From Prevotella sp. (GTDB lineage: Bacteria > Bacteroidota > Bacteroidia > Bacteroidales > Dysgonomonadaceae), in the NCBI GenBank assembly GCA_031285625.1, contig JAITVV010000048.1, forward strand, positions 1 to 64,000: a DNA stretch of 64,000 bases, read 5' to 3'. Shown piece by piece: positions 44,585 through 53,011 of the stretch; position 1 is the stretch's first letter; the number at the start of each line of letters is the position of its first letter. Under the pieces are notes generated by a model. The model searched no databases, was not told the DNA's origin, and saw only the letters and a list, made by a program, of their open reading frames with translations. A program made the position numbers and the translations under genes.

Positions 44585-46063
44585 TTAAAATTTATAAGTT
44601 AACATTAAGCGTCCTTCTGATGTTTGAGAAAAAACATCATCAAAATATTTATAGTTCGTATCACGGGTATAATTATATACAATACCTGTAAGGAAAAGAT
44701 GATCTCTCAACTTCACATCCGCCCTAAGGCTTATAGCATGCAGTATAGCCTGCGACTTATCTCCCTGATAATCGAATTCATGTACATCGATAGTGTCCCA
44801 GTCTATATCCTGTGGATATCCCTTCCAAGTAAACATCCGATATATTTCGTAATTTCCGGACAAACTGATCCGATCTTTATATGTAAGGTTGAATCCAGCC
44901 TTTGTGCTAAAACCACTAGCCAGATTATAATTACGCATATCCACTACATAGTGATCACTCAACGCACCTCCCAATAAAACCAGATTAGCATGTAAATATG
45001 CATCAAATCCTACATTTCTTACACGCTTGCTCTGATAAATAAGCCCTGTACCAAAGGATGCAGGGGTGCAGAATTTATAAGGGATCTTCGCCGAAACATC
45101 AGATATTGTATCCGAATCATAATAATCAAAGTGCTGATAAAATCCCAAACTTAAAAAATCATTTTTTGTATCTACCAGATCGGTCACATATAGCCGTCCG
45201 ATTATATTTAATTGGCTAAGCATTGGCTGAGAACTATGAATATTCAGATTACTCTTAAAAGTAAAATAATCATATGGCTTCTCATTTTCATCCGAAAATC
45301 GATCACCATATTCAATATTTATATCCATTGCAGCCCCTACCCCCTTGTCCAGAATTTCTCCTTTTAATTCAAGAATGCGTACTCCGGCCGATAATTCAAC
45401 ACTTACATCAGGTACTCCAAATTGTTTTCCGGATGTAGACCGTCTACGCCAGGCATCACCATTTAGGATACGTGTAAGACCTCTGGTTGGAGCAATCAGA
45501 AACCCGGCTAGCTCTCGCCCAAAACGGTGCGTACCTTCTCTTCTATCATCAAGAACTAAATCTGATGTACGATATAGTACTTCCCCAAGAGACAATCCGC
45601 CTATAGGTGTAGCTATAATATCATTGAATGATGGGTATTCATTTTCCATAAACAATTCCCACATAGCACTACCGCCAAATGCAAAAAGTCCTGACTGCCA
45701 GTAATTATAACCTCTCGATCGAGCTGAATTATAGTATAAACTACCATGATATGGATGCAGGAACATATTTGTACCCATCTGGTCATTGTCCCAGACAAAA
45801 CGGTGAGAAAGATTTTTCTTTATTGTATGCATATTTATATATGCAAACTCTTCTTTCATAATAAACCGATCAAATCCCCATATCCCCATATTTAAAGTGA
45901 AATTCTGAGCAGCAGCTCCCCATCCATTTTTTTTGGAATAATAAGCTATATCAAGAGAGTCTGCAGGCTTGGGGGGTGCAACCTGATACCGTATAGCAAA
46001 CTGTGCTTGTGCAGAGAAAGATATTAATAGAAATATTATTAATAGGTGAAGCTTATTTTGCAT
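44585..46063 (-). CDS. DUF3943 domain outer membrane protein
   Basis: A 492-residue protein with a signal peptide ending SAQAQ. The DUF3943 region includes NLSHRFVWDNDQMGTNMFLHPYHGSLYYNSAR, split as FVWDNDQMGTNMFLHPYHG and YWQSGLFAFGGSAMWELFME. The C-terminal half alternates strands typical of an outer membrane barrel, ending LMLTYKF. The function is unknown in this family. Its promoter box is at 46095-46102. Confidence 0.85.
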   Translation of the reverse strand: MQNKLHLLIIFLLISFSAQAQFAIRYQVAPPKPADSLDIAYYSKKNGWGAAAQNFTLNMGIWGFDRFIMKEEFAYINMHTIKKNLSHRFVWDNDQMGTNMFLHPYHGSLYYNSARSRGYNYWQSGLFAFGGSAMWELFMENEYPSFNDIIATPIGGLSLGEVLYRTSDLVLDDRREGTHRFGRELAGFLIAPTRGLTRILNGDAWRRRSTSGKQFGVPDVSVELSAGVRILELKGEILDKGVGAAMDINIEYGDRFSDENEKPYDYFTFKSNLNIHSSQPMLSQLNIIGRLYVTDLVDTKNDFLSLGFYQHFDYYDSDTISDVSAKIPYKFCTPASFGTGLIYQSKRVRNVGFDAYLHANLVLLGGALSDHYVVDMRNYNLASGFSTKAGFNLTYKDRISLSGNYEIYRMFTWKGYPQDIDWDTIDVHEFDYQGDKSQAILHAISLRADVKLRDHLFLTGIVYNYTRDTNYKYFDDVFSQTSEGRLMLTYKF

Positions 46064-46094
46064 CTAAAGATTTACTAAGTTATCTTAAAGGGTA

Positions 46095-46102
46095 CAAAGA
46101 TA
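46095..46102 (-). promoter_or_regulatory. -7 promoter box of the DUF3943 operon
   Basis: On the minus strand TATCTTTG, 32 bp before the ATG at 46063. Confidence 0.6.
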
Positions 46103-46162
46103 CAATATTTAATAAATTGGGAAACAGTACTATCAAGAATGTGAACCGAGAATTATTTTTTC

Positions 46163-46170
46163 TATCTTTG
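46163..46170 (+). promoter_or_regulatory. -7 promoter box of the ankyrin-repeat gene
   Basis: TATCTTTG. Its predicted start near 46177 is only 5 nt before the first Met (46182) of the open frame, so the next Met at 46197 is the better start. Confidence 0.6.
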
Positions 46171-46196
46171 ATTATAACTTTATGGAATCAGGGGCA

Positions 46197-47069
46197 ATGA
46201 AGAATCGTATTGAAGAAAGAAACAGGCAACTAAGAGAAAAAGGATTTGAAAAAACACTTAACTATGCCTGTGCTATAAATGATATTATTCAAGTAAAGAA
46301 GAAGCTCGAAAATATCAAACCTACAGAACTGAATAAGAAAGCTAGTTATTTTGGAACTGCTCTACATATAGCATGTGATGATAATAATATTGAAATTGTA
46401 AAACTATTACTTACAGCAGGGGCTGACCTGGAAATAAAAGACGTTGCCAGCAATACGGCTCTTGCTATTACAATAGAACGAGGATATGAGGATTTAGCAC
46501 ATTTCCTCATTGATGCCGGTGCAGATATACATACATTAGGAACACACCGAACTACTATGATACATCTGGCTTGTTTAAGATGTAGTCGCCAGATGATAGA
46601 ATATCTGATAAGCAAAGGACTTGATGTAAATGCTTTGGCAAGTGACAAGCGTAGTGCGCTGATATACACGACAAATAATGGAGGAAACATTGAAGCTGCC
46701 AGAACATTGATTGAAAATGGGATAAGTTCAGACCATTTTTCGGAAGCCTTTAAAGAAGCCTGTTGGCGGGGAAATCCCGATATTGCTCAGTTACTGCTTG
46801 CACATGGTGCTGATAAGAATGTTATCATGGGTAAAACCGGAAAAAAACCTGAGACACTTTTCTGGATATGCAATAAAGGAACTTACCTAGACGTAATAAA
46901 GAAAAGATACCTTTCGGTTATAGAACTGCTTTTAGCCAATGGTTTCGATTTTATGTCCAAATACAAATTTAAGGGGCTGATGATATCTTATGACGGCTCA
47001 CCTCTGGATAAAGCAATCGATTCTGGTTTCACCGAAGCCGTTAAATTGATTGAAGGTTATAAAAGCTAA
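46197..47069 (+). CDS. ankyrin repeat protein
   Basis: A 290-residue cytosolic protein with at least five ankyrin-type repeats. Examples are TALHIACDDNNIEIVKLLLTAGA, split around LHIACDDNNIEIV, and NTALAITIERGYEDLAHFLI, TMIHLACLRCSRQMIEYLI, and PDIAQLLLAHGADKN. Ankyrin repeats bind other proteins; the partner is unknown. The secreted hypothetical gene follows 12 nt downstream and may be co-transcribed. Confidence 0.88.
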   Translation: MKNRIEERNRQLREKGFEKTLNYACAINDIIQVKKKLENIKPTELNKKASYFGTALHIACDDNNIEIVKLLLTAGADLEIKDVASNTALAITIERGYEDLAHFLIDAGADIHTLGTHRTTMIHLACLRCSRQMIEYLISKGLDVNALASDKRSALIYTTNNGGNIEAARTLIENGISSDHFSEAFKEACWRGNPDIAQLLLAHGADKNVIMGKTGKKPETLFWICNKGTYLDVIKKRYLSVIELLLANGFDFMSKYKFKGLMISYDGSPLDKAIDSGFTEAVKLIEGYKS

Positions 47070-47081
47070 TATAAAAAGATT

Positions 47082-47819
47082 GTGATGAAGCATATATCCT
47101 GGTTATTGATATTTATAATCTCCTCCATTTATGGAAATGCACAAATAGATACTAACGACAGTATACCCCGAATTCAGATGGATAATATATATTATCCAAA
47201 CCCCTATAGAAATAATAATTTATCTGAATACTACAGTCCTGATCAGATCGACTTTAGTAAAGATTTTCTATTTTTGGAAACTAAACGAACTGAGGCTAAT
47301 GCATTTCTTATAGATGTCAGTAAATACAGTTTCGAGCCGGATATATTCTGCACCGGAGACTCCGGGCAGAATGGGATATTTGACAAAGATAATCAACAGA
47401 TAAAAATACATATTACCAAGACTGAAAAGATAGATAGTGACAGTCTGGCTTTCCATATAGTAGGAAAATCCGACATGAAAGGAGTCATCTGTCAGCTTGA
47501 AGGTAAGATTACAATTTTGTCCGTATATAAGTATATGGCCGACCGGGTTTATCCGGGTCAAGGGATTATTTTCGCCAAATATGAATTCTTTGAAAATAAG
47601 GGACAGGAACACCCCGGTATTTTCAGAGGAATTTTTAAAGCCACTATAAGAATTAATCCAAAGATTCAGAAAATCAAACTGGATGAAAGGCTTAACCGAG
47701 GAAACTTATATAATAACCGTACTTATGTGGGTACGTGGACCACATATGATGGTGAAACTATAAAAAAGTGTATCTGGGGTGATAATAGATTACCTTTTAC
47801 TTTCGATTCAGCAGACTAA
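47082..47819 (+). CDS. secreted hypothetical protein
   Basis: A 245-residue protein with a Sec signal peptide ending YGNAQ. The mature part is beta-rich and acidic, with no motif I recognise. It is placed between an ankyrin-repeat gene (12 nt upstream) and a cation transporter gene (45 nt downstream), all on the plus strand. A functional link between them is unproven. Confidence 0.65.
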   Translation: MMKHISWLLIFIISSIYGNAQIDTNDSIPRIQMDNIYYPNPYRNNNLSEYYSPDQIDFSKDFLFLETKRTEANAFLIDVSKYSFEPDIFCTGDSGQNGIFDKDNQQIKIHITKTEKIDSDSLAFHIVGKSDMKGVICQLEGKITILSVYKYMADRVYPGQGIIFAKYEFFENKGQEHPGIFRGIFKATIRINPKIQKIKLDERLNRGNLYNNRTYVGTWTTYDGETIKKCIWGDNRLPFTFDSAD

Positions 47820-47864
47820 ACTTATCAATAAGAAAATGGTTCTATATTTAAATCTACATATAAA

Positions 47865-48848
47865 ATGAATACAGATCCTGATAAGATAAAACAACGCGTT
47901 CAAACCATAATAGTAACCTGCGGCGTTATATTGATGGCTGGCAAATTTACGGCATACTTTCTGACCAATTCTGTTGGTATATTAACGGATGCTATGGAAA
48001 GTATTGTAAATGTCACTGCAGGATTTATCAGTCTTTACGCTATTCGTCAGGCCGCAAAACCTAAAGACGAGGACCATCCTTTCGGACATGGCAAAATAGA
48101 ATTAATCTCAGCATCTATAGAAGGTATCCTTATATTTATAGCCGGAGGTGTAATTATATATGAAGGTATACAACGACTATTTACTCCGTCAATTATCGAA
48201 AAATTAGATATAGGTATTGTTGTTATTGCCACCGCAGGAGTTGTTAACTATCTACTGGGATGGTATAGCATACGGCAAGGGAAAAAATATGATTCGATCG
48301 CTCTAGTCGCCGGAGGTAAACATTTACAATCTGATACTTATTCTACAATTGGGTTAGTTGTCGGACTAATCATGCTTTACTTTACCGGATTAGCCTGGAT
48401 AGACAGTGCTCTGGCCATAATATTTGGCGGCATAATATCCTTTACCGGAATAAGTATCTTACGCAAAACTATAAACAACCTGATTGATACAGCTGATAAA
48501 GAAGCATTGGAAATAATAACCAAATCAATCAGTGAAAACCGGAAACAAGATTGGATCGATATCCACAACCTGAAAGTACTAAAATATGGAGGCGACTATT
48601 TTATCGACTGTGACCTTACACTACCCTGGTACTACAACATAACAGAGGGACATCAATCTTGCGAAGAGTTGAGAATGTGCCTCGTCAAATTATTTCCTCA
48701 GGGCGCACTTATTTCTATACATTCAGATTCCTGCCTCGAAAAATATTGTGCTGTATGCCCTGTAAAGGACTGCCAATACCGTAAAAAGGCCTTTACCGGC
48801 CTTGTACCATTTACGATGGAAAAACTAATTACACAGGAAGAAAGCTGA
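47865..48848 (+). CDS. cation diffusion facilitator family transporter with Cys-rich tail
   Basis: A 327-residue CDF transporter. Six transmembrane helices and the metal-site motifs are visible: LTDAMESIVNVTAGFISLYA (the HxxxD-type site is TDAMES, a substituted version), then KDEDHPFGHGKIELISA and a further D-x-x-D-type HLQSDTYSTIGLVVG. The cytosolic C-terminal domain is followed by a Cys-rich tail CLEKYCAVCPVKDCQYR. It exports a divalent cation such as Zn2+ or Fe2+ in exchange for protons; which one is not decided by sequence. Confidence 0.92.
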   Translation: MNTDPDKIKQRVQTIIVTCGVILMAGKFTAYFLTNSVGILTDAMESIVNVTAGFISLYAIRQAAKPKDEDHPFGHGKIELISASIEGILIFIAGGVIIYEGIQRLFTPSIIEKLDIGIVVIATAGVVNYLLGWYSIRQGKKYDSIALVAGGKHLQSDTYSTIGLVVGLIMLYFTGLAWIDSALAIIFGGIISFTGISILRKTINNLIDTADKEALEIITKSISENRKQDWIDIHNLKVLKYGGDYFIDCDLTLPWYYNITEGHQSCEELRMCLVKLFPQGALISIHSDSCLEKYCAVCPVKDCQYRKKAFTGLVPFTMEKLITQEES

Positions 48849-48958
48849 AACTATTCTTTAAACAATTTACTCATTTTAAGTGTTTTTACCTAGGCAAAGG
48901 TTGTTACACCCTACCCTGCTATTTCTGATTATTATTAAATATTTCACATCTTAAAAAT

Positions 48959-48966
48959 TACCTTTG
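48959..48966 (+). promoter_or_regulatory. -7 promoter box of the MFS gene
   Basis: TACCTTTG overlaps the first codon (48964) of the longest open frame, so the true start is the ATG at 48985. Confidence 0.6.
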
Positions 48967-48984
48967 CACATATTTTACCATAAA

Positions 48985-50397
48985 ATGAAATTAAGCAAAT
49001 CACATACCGTAGCATTAATAGTTGCCATAGCATTTTTTATGCAGGGCTTAGATACTACTGCAGTAAACACTGCGATTCCGGCTATGGCCCGCTCTTTTGG
49101 AACAGATGTTGTGCACCTGAGTTCGGGGGTCACATCATATCTTATAGCCCTAGCAATCTTTATCCCGGTAAGTGGATGGATAGCAGATAGATATGGAATC
49201 CGGAAAGTATTCTGTACAGCAGTAATACTATTTATACTGGCATCCGCATTATGTGGTATATCCCAATCACTTACACAATTTGTGATGTTCCGCATCTTTC
49301 AGGGAATGGCCGGAGCTATGATGACCCCTGTCGGACGTCTGGCTGTATTAAAGTCTTCAACGAAGGAAGATTTAGTAACAACAATGGCCTACATTACCTG
49401 GCCTGCACTTGTTGCCCCTATATTAGGCCCTTTAGTCGGCGGATATCTTACAACATATTGGTCATGGCATTGGATATTTTATCTGAATATCCCTATCAGT
49501 ATAATATGTGTTGTTTTAGCATGGCATTTTATACCCGAAGAAAAAGACGATGGCTTACCTAAGCGGAGATTCGATGCTGTCGGATTTGTTTTCAGCGGAC
49601 TTGCCCTGGCAGGATTCATGTATGGAGTAGAACTGCTTAGCCGTTCAGAAGTCCCCTATTATGTATCGGCTATAATTATCATTATTAGTGTATGTCTGCT
49701 ATTATTCAATATCCGCTACTCAAAGCATATCTCTAATCCTCTGATAGATTATTCAATTGTGAAGATACCTACTTATAAAATTACAATATTTACAGGTTCT
49801 CTTTCCCGTATGGTGATTGGAGTAGCTCCATACCTTGTCCCTCTGATGTTTCAGGAAGGTTTTGGATTAAATCCATTCCAATCGGGTATGCTGTTTTTGG
49901 CAACTATGGCTGGTAACCTGACGATGAAACCTGCTACAATTTGGATAATGAGGCATTACAATTTCCGCACGGTTTTGGTCGCTAACGGGTTCCTGGTTGC
50001 ACTGTTTACATTCTTCACGGCCTTGCTGCTACCAACCACCCCTGTTATATTGATCGTAGTAGTTATGTTCTTGTCAGGTATGTTCCGCTCCATGCAGTTT
50101 AGCGCCATTACAACATTAGCTTTTGCCGAAATACCTCAAAAAAGCATGACTGCAGCGAATACATTATATAGTACAGTACAACAAATGTCGACAGGTATGG
50201 GTATTGCAATGGGAGCTGTATTCCTCAGATTCTCCAATATGATAAATGGACATACCGAGCATTACACTGTAGCCGACTTTCGTCTTGCGTTCATATTTGT
50301 AGCCGCCCTTGGAATAATCTCACTATATGGCTTTACCAAACTTGCTCCGGATGCAGGTGATGCAGTAAGAGTAAAGAAAAGGGACAGGAATGCATAA
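48985..50397 (+). CDS. MFS drug transporter, DHA2 (EmrB/HsrA) type
   Basis: A 470-residue major facilitator protein. Helix 1 (VALIVAIAFFMQGLDTTAVNTA, split at LDTTAVNTAIPAM) carries the DHA2 motif D1, and GWIADRYGIRKVF is motif A. GPLVGGYLTTYWSWHWIFYL is motif C. It probably has 14 helices. It likely exports drugs or other small molecules with proton antiport; the substrate is unknown. Two GTNAC-type palindromes behind the stop serve as terminators. Confidence 0.9.
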   Translation: MKLSKSHTVALIVAIAFFMQGLDTTAVNTAIPAMARSFGTDVVHLSSGVTSYLIALAIFIPVSGWIADRYGIRKVFCTAVILFILASALCGISQSLTQFVMFRIFQGMAGAMMTPVGRLAVLKSSTKEDLVTTMAYITWPALVAPILGPLVGGYLTTYWSWHWIFYLNIPISIICVVLAWHFIPEEKDDGLPKRRFDAVGFVFSGLALAGFMYGVELLSRSEVPYYVSAIIIIISVCLLLFNIRYSKHISNPLIDYSIVKIPTYKITIFTGSLSRMVIGVAPYLVPLMFQEGFGLNPFQSGMLFLATMAGNLTMKPATIWIMRHYNFRTVLVANGFLVALFTFFTALLLPTTPVILIVVVMFLSGMFRSMQFSAITTLAFAEIPQKSMTAANTLYSTVQQMSTGMGIAMGAVFLRFSNMINGHTEHYTVADFRLAFIFVAALGIISLYGFTKLAPDAGDAVRVKKRDRNA

Positions 50398-50401
50398 ATT
50401 G

Positions 50402-50463
50402 AAAAAAGTAACAAAAGTGACACTTTTATGATACATTTTTAAGTGTCACATTTTCTTGTTAGC
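50402..50463. repeat. GTNAC-type palindrome, probable terminator of the MFS gene
   Basis: GTAACAAAAGTGACACTT pairs with AAGTGTCACATTTTCTTGTT across about 20 nt. It lies 4-5 bp after the MFS stop, so it can serve as a terminator. The arms match the units at 105, 13508, 24749 and 50489. Confidence 0.65.
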
Positions 50464-50488
50464 TATTACGCTTCTCTTAGTAATTCTT

Positions 50489-50543
50489 AAAAAAGTAACA
50501 AAGGTAACAGTTCCGAATATGTTTTATTTGTTACTTTTTTCCT
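50489..50543. repeat. second GTNAC-type palindrome
   Basis: AAAAAAGTAACAAAGGTAAC and, 25 nt on, ATTTGTTACTTTTTT form an inverted repeat with a T-run on the right, consistent with a second terminator-like element. The two palindromes are tandem copies. Confidence 0.6.
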
Positions 50544-50786
50544 ATACGATATCAAAGACCTCTTTATATAAGATAATTTTACAATTTAAATACTCCTCTC
50601 GTAAGACTATAAAATATCATGCTTTATTAAACATCTAATATACTGCAAAATAACCTTGATATAAATTAATTCAAAACAAACGGATTCTTTGGTGAAGTAA
50701 ATACCAACCCCCAATAAATATTAAAAACTTAGTTAATTAACTAAATAGCCTGAACATAATATTATTATATGTGGTTATAGGCTATG

Positions 50787-50856
50787 TAGTTTTGTAAAGT
50801 TTGTGTTAAGGTATGAGAAAGTCCTGCGACGTGAGGTTGCGGGCTTTTTAATTTAT
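50787..50856 (+). ncRNA. candidate small RNA, family copy 2
   Basis: TAGTTTTG (perfect -7 box, 50787-50794) is followed by TAAAGTTTGTGTTAAGG and then a hairpin (50818-50847). Its arms AAAGTCC-GCGAC and GTTGCGGGCTTT have one bulged T and the loop GTGAG, followed by TTAATTT. Compared with copies 1 and 3 the arms covary. Neither neighbouring gene ends at this hairpin on the plus strand; the stop codon of the minus-strand lipoprotein gene lies inside its T-rich tail. Predicted length about 50-55 nt. Confidence 0.6.
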
Positions 50857-51555
50857 AATACTACTATTTCTTATTTTGCTTAGATCTACAATTTTTGTTT
50901 CCTCCATCGCCTCCTCATTCCGAAATGTGATCTCTATCTTATGATCAGGCATCTTTTTTATAACATTCTCATCTCCGTTTTCAAATTGCCATTCCCAAAC
51001 AGGAAAATCAAAAAGATTATTCCATTTGTTTTCTTTATAGCTGAAAATATAATATGTATTGGTACTCGACCAATCTGCATAATTGACTAAATATAGTAAT
51101 TCATCGCCTCCATCGCCATCCAGATCTCCTTTATTATCCATAAAATACAGACCAAACAGTTGTCCTCCGGCATCAATAGTAGTAACAGTATCCGTTACAT
51201 TATTTTTGTTGATAATATAGATTACGGGATCTAGTTTCATTGTCCGCTCCACCAATTCATCATAACTTATTTTATCTCCATATAAAAACAATGGAGAAGC
51301 TATCGCTCTATTGAGAACCCGGCTATAATAACATACATACAATGTATCTGTTTTCCCATCTCCCTTCCAATTACCAGTAACCATTTCCGGAGTATAACCA
51401 CTCAGAGATTGCGGAACTTCTTGAATATCCCAGTTTAAAGGAACTTTATTATCTGCAAGGCAAATCGAATCAATAATTACATTTCCGTTATTTGCTGTTT
51501 GATTTTTATTGCAGGATATAGTTGCTATAAAAAGTAAAATAATAATTTTTTTCAT
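50848..51555 (-). CDS. hypothetical lipoprotein
   Basis: A 235-residue lipoprotein (lipobox ATISC). It contains MVTGNWKGDGKTDTLYVCYY and NKGDLDGDGGDELLYLVNY, split repeats of the FG-GAP/VCBS type with calcium-binding DxDxDG loops. So the mature protein probably holds two or three propeller-like blades. The cellular role is unknown. Its stop codon overlaps the T-rich tail of the candidate sRNA at 50787-50856. Confidence 0.75.
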   Translation of the reverse strand: MKKIIILLFIATISCNKNQTANNGNVIIDSICLADNKVPLNWDIQEVPQSLSGYTPEMVTGNWKGDGKTDTLYVCYYSRVLNRAIASPLFLYGDKISYDELVERTMKLDPVIYIINKNNVTDTVTTIDAGGQLFGLYFMDNKGDLDGDGGDELLYLVNYADWSSTNTYYIFSYKENKWNNLFDFPVWEWQFENGDENVIKKMPDHKIEITFRNEEAMEETKIVDLSKIRNSSIIN

Positions 51556-51887
51556 ATTTAATTATCCGTTATTGATAAATAAACTTTCAGAGCATGTGTT
51601 ATTATGTGTTTTCAAAAATAAAATATCAGGTAAATTCGTAAATAAGCTTTCTTTTTCTTTTAGTTTCTTTGTAAATATATAAAAAAGAAAATATATCTCG
51701 CCAATATAGTAATAAACTATCAAATAAGCACTTACTTAACCGGCATATATGTATAAAAAAAAATATAGCAATCCCTCCTGACATTAACTTATTAATAACT
51801 TACTTCAAATGAATGTAATACAGATTTTATAGATATAAAAAAAATCAACCTATATAATTTTAACTTTTTTCTTCAATTATATTAATC

Positions 51888-51895
51888 TATATTTG
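51888..51895 (+). promoter_or_regulatory. -7 promoter box of the structured leader
   Basis: TATATTTG, with predicted start near 51902, about 250 bp before the metalloprotease ATG. Confidence 0.55.
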
Positions 51896-51901
51896 CATTA
51901 T

Positions 51902-52111
51902 AATCAAAGATTTGAGTAATTTTTTTACACTTTTCTAAATGCCATTACCTGAAACTAAAAGAATAGTTGAAGTGAAATGAAGTGTTAATATTAAGTACAC
52001 AAATTGCTTTTGGACGGAATGATGCAAAGTCCGGGATCATTGATCCAGATTTCCAGCCGAAGCAAACTTTATAATCCTCCTCAGCCTCCGAACCCTCGGA
52101 GGTTATTTTTT
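51902..52111 (+). ncRNA. structured leader RNA with intrinsic terminator (riboswitch-like)
   Basis: The predicted transcript of about 210 nt ends at a strong terminator. Nested helices are visible: GCTTTTGG / CCGAAGC (52006-52013 with 52057-52063, one bulged T), GGAA / TTCC (52016, 52051), and GGATC / GATCC (52034, 52042). The loop of the second helix holds TGATGCAAAGTCCGG. The terminator CCTCCGA / TCGGAGG (52085-52102) precedes T6. An alternative CCTCC at 52076 can pair with the same GGAGG, which would allow switching. It could be a cis-regulatory leader of the metalloprotease gene or a free sRNA. Confidence 0.5.
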
Positions 52112-52155
52112 AGATAACTTTACGATTAATGTTTTTTCTTCTGTAATTTAGCTGA

Positions 52156-52902
52156 ATGAATGGCAGACTACTTAAATATATAGTAATATTTTCCGCTTTT
52201 TCAGTGATACTACTCATTAGTATATGGGTATACCGGGATGAACAAAGCAAGAAGGCTGAAAGCTTTAATAGTGAGTCGTTCAAAGCTATTGGATATACTA
52301 ATAATGAATTTGACCTGTTTTGTGATATTGCCTTTAACAGAAATGGTGAACGAATAAGGAAATGGAGTACAGACATAAAGGTAGAAATAAAAGAACCACA
52401 TAGACTGAATAGTAGCTCGATAGCTGAGGTTGACTCTGTAATTGCTATATTGGGGCCATTAATAGCTCCGTTAAAAATAGAACGTGTGTGGAATAATGGA
52501 AATGTATATGTATACAGAAAAGTTGACAAGGTTAGACTATCCGATTATCATGCAAATGTACCGGTTGCTTTGAAAGGTCTTACCCAGAAGAATAAAGAGT
52601 CAGATTCTTCGTGGGAAATTAATTTTGCCAGCGTATATGTCAGAGAAGGTGCCAATACCCAGACTCTTCTCCATGAATTTGAACATGTACTGGGCCTGGA
52701 GCATCCATTGAGGATATACCCTTTTTATATAACAATAGGACGATCCATAATACCTGAATTATTTTATTCAGAAACAGAACAGATTTATCTCAAACATCCT
52801 TTTTACATCTCTGAACAAGAAAAAACAGTAATAAGAATGTTATACTCTTCTGAAATAAAATCAGGACTGCACAAGGACAATTTTTTGAATAAAATGAGAT
52901 GA
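52156..52902 (+). CDS. membrane-anchored zinc metalloprotease (DUF2927/matrixin-like)
   Basis: A 248-residue protein with one N-terminal transmembrane helix (about 8-26) and no cleavage site, so it is anchored with the domain outside the cytoplasm. LLHEFEHVLGLEHP gives the full metzincin zinc site HExxHxxGxxH (H at positions 1, 5 and 11 of the motif). A Met-turn is not obvious. The size and HExxH pattern fit the putative peptidase DUF2927. The substrate is unknown. It lies 45 nt after the leader terminator. Confidence 0.8.
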   Translation: MNGRLLKYIVIFSAFSVILLISIWVYRDEQSKKAESFNSESFKAIGYTNNEFDLFCDIAFNRNGERIRKWSTDIKVEIKEPHRLNSSSIAEVDSVIAILGPLIAPLKIERVWNNGNVYVYRKVDKVRLSDYHANVPVALKGLTQKNKESDSSWEINFASVYVREGANTQTLLHEFEHVLGLEHPLRIYPFYITIGRSIIPELFYSETEQIYLKHPFYISEQEKTVIRMLYSSEIKSGLHKDNFLNKMR

Positions 52903-52982
52903 AAATATTGATTATTTTCCCCATCATCATGCTTCCCATCTGTTTACGACACATAGATTTGTGTGATATAAACGAAAAACTA

Positions 52983-52990
52983 TATCTTTG
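52983..52990 (+). promoter_or_regulatory. -7 promoter box of dgt
   Basis: TATCTTTG overlaps the first codon of the longest open frame (52988), so the start is the ATG at 53012. Confidence 0.6.
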
Positions 52991-53011
52991 ATATCTCTAA
53001 ATCACATAAAT

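Larger units (their letters stand above)
51556..52155. other. intergenic region with a structured leader
   Basis: This 600-bp gap divides in two. From 51556 to 51880 it is AT-rich with no element I recognise. From 51888 it holds a -7 box and a structured, terminator-ending leader described separately. Confidence 0.6.

Noticed and set aside
51902-52111. Known c-di-GMP (GEMM) riboswitch
   Set aside because: GCAAAG occurs but the upstream CACGCACAGGGCAAACC-type half of the aptamer is missing; left as an unclassified structured leader.
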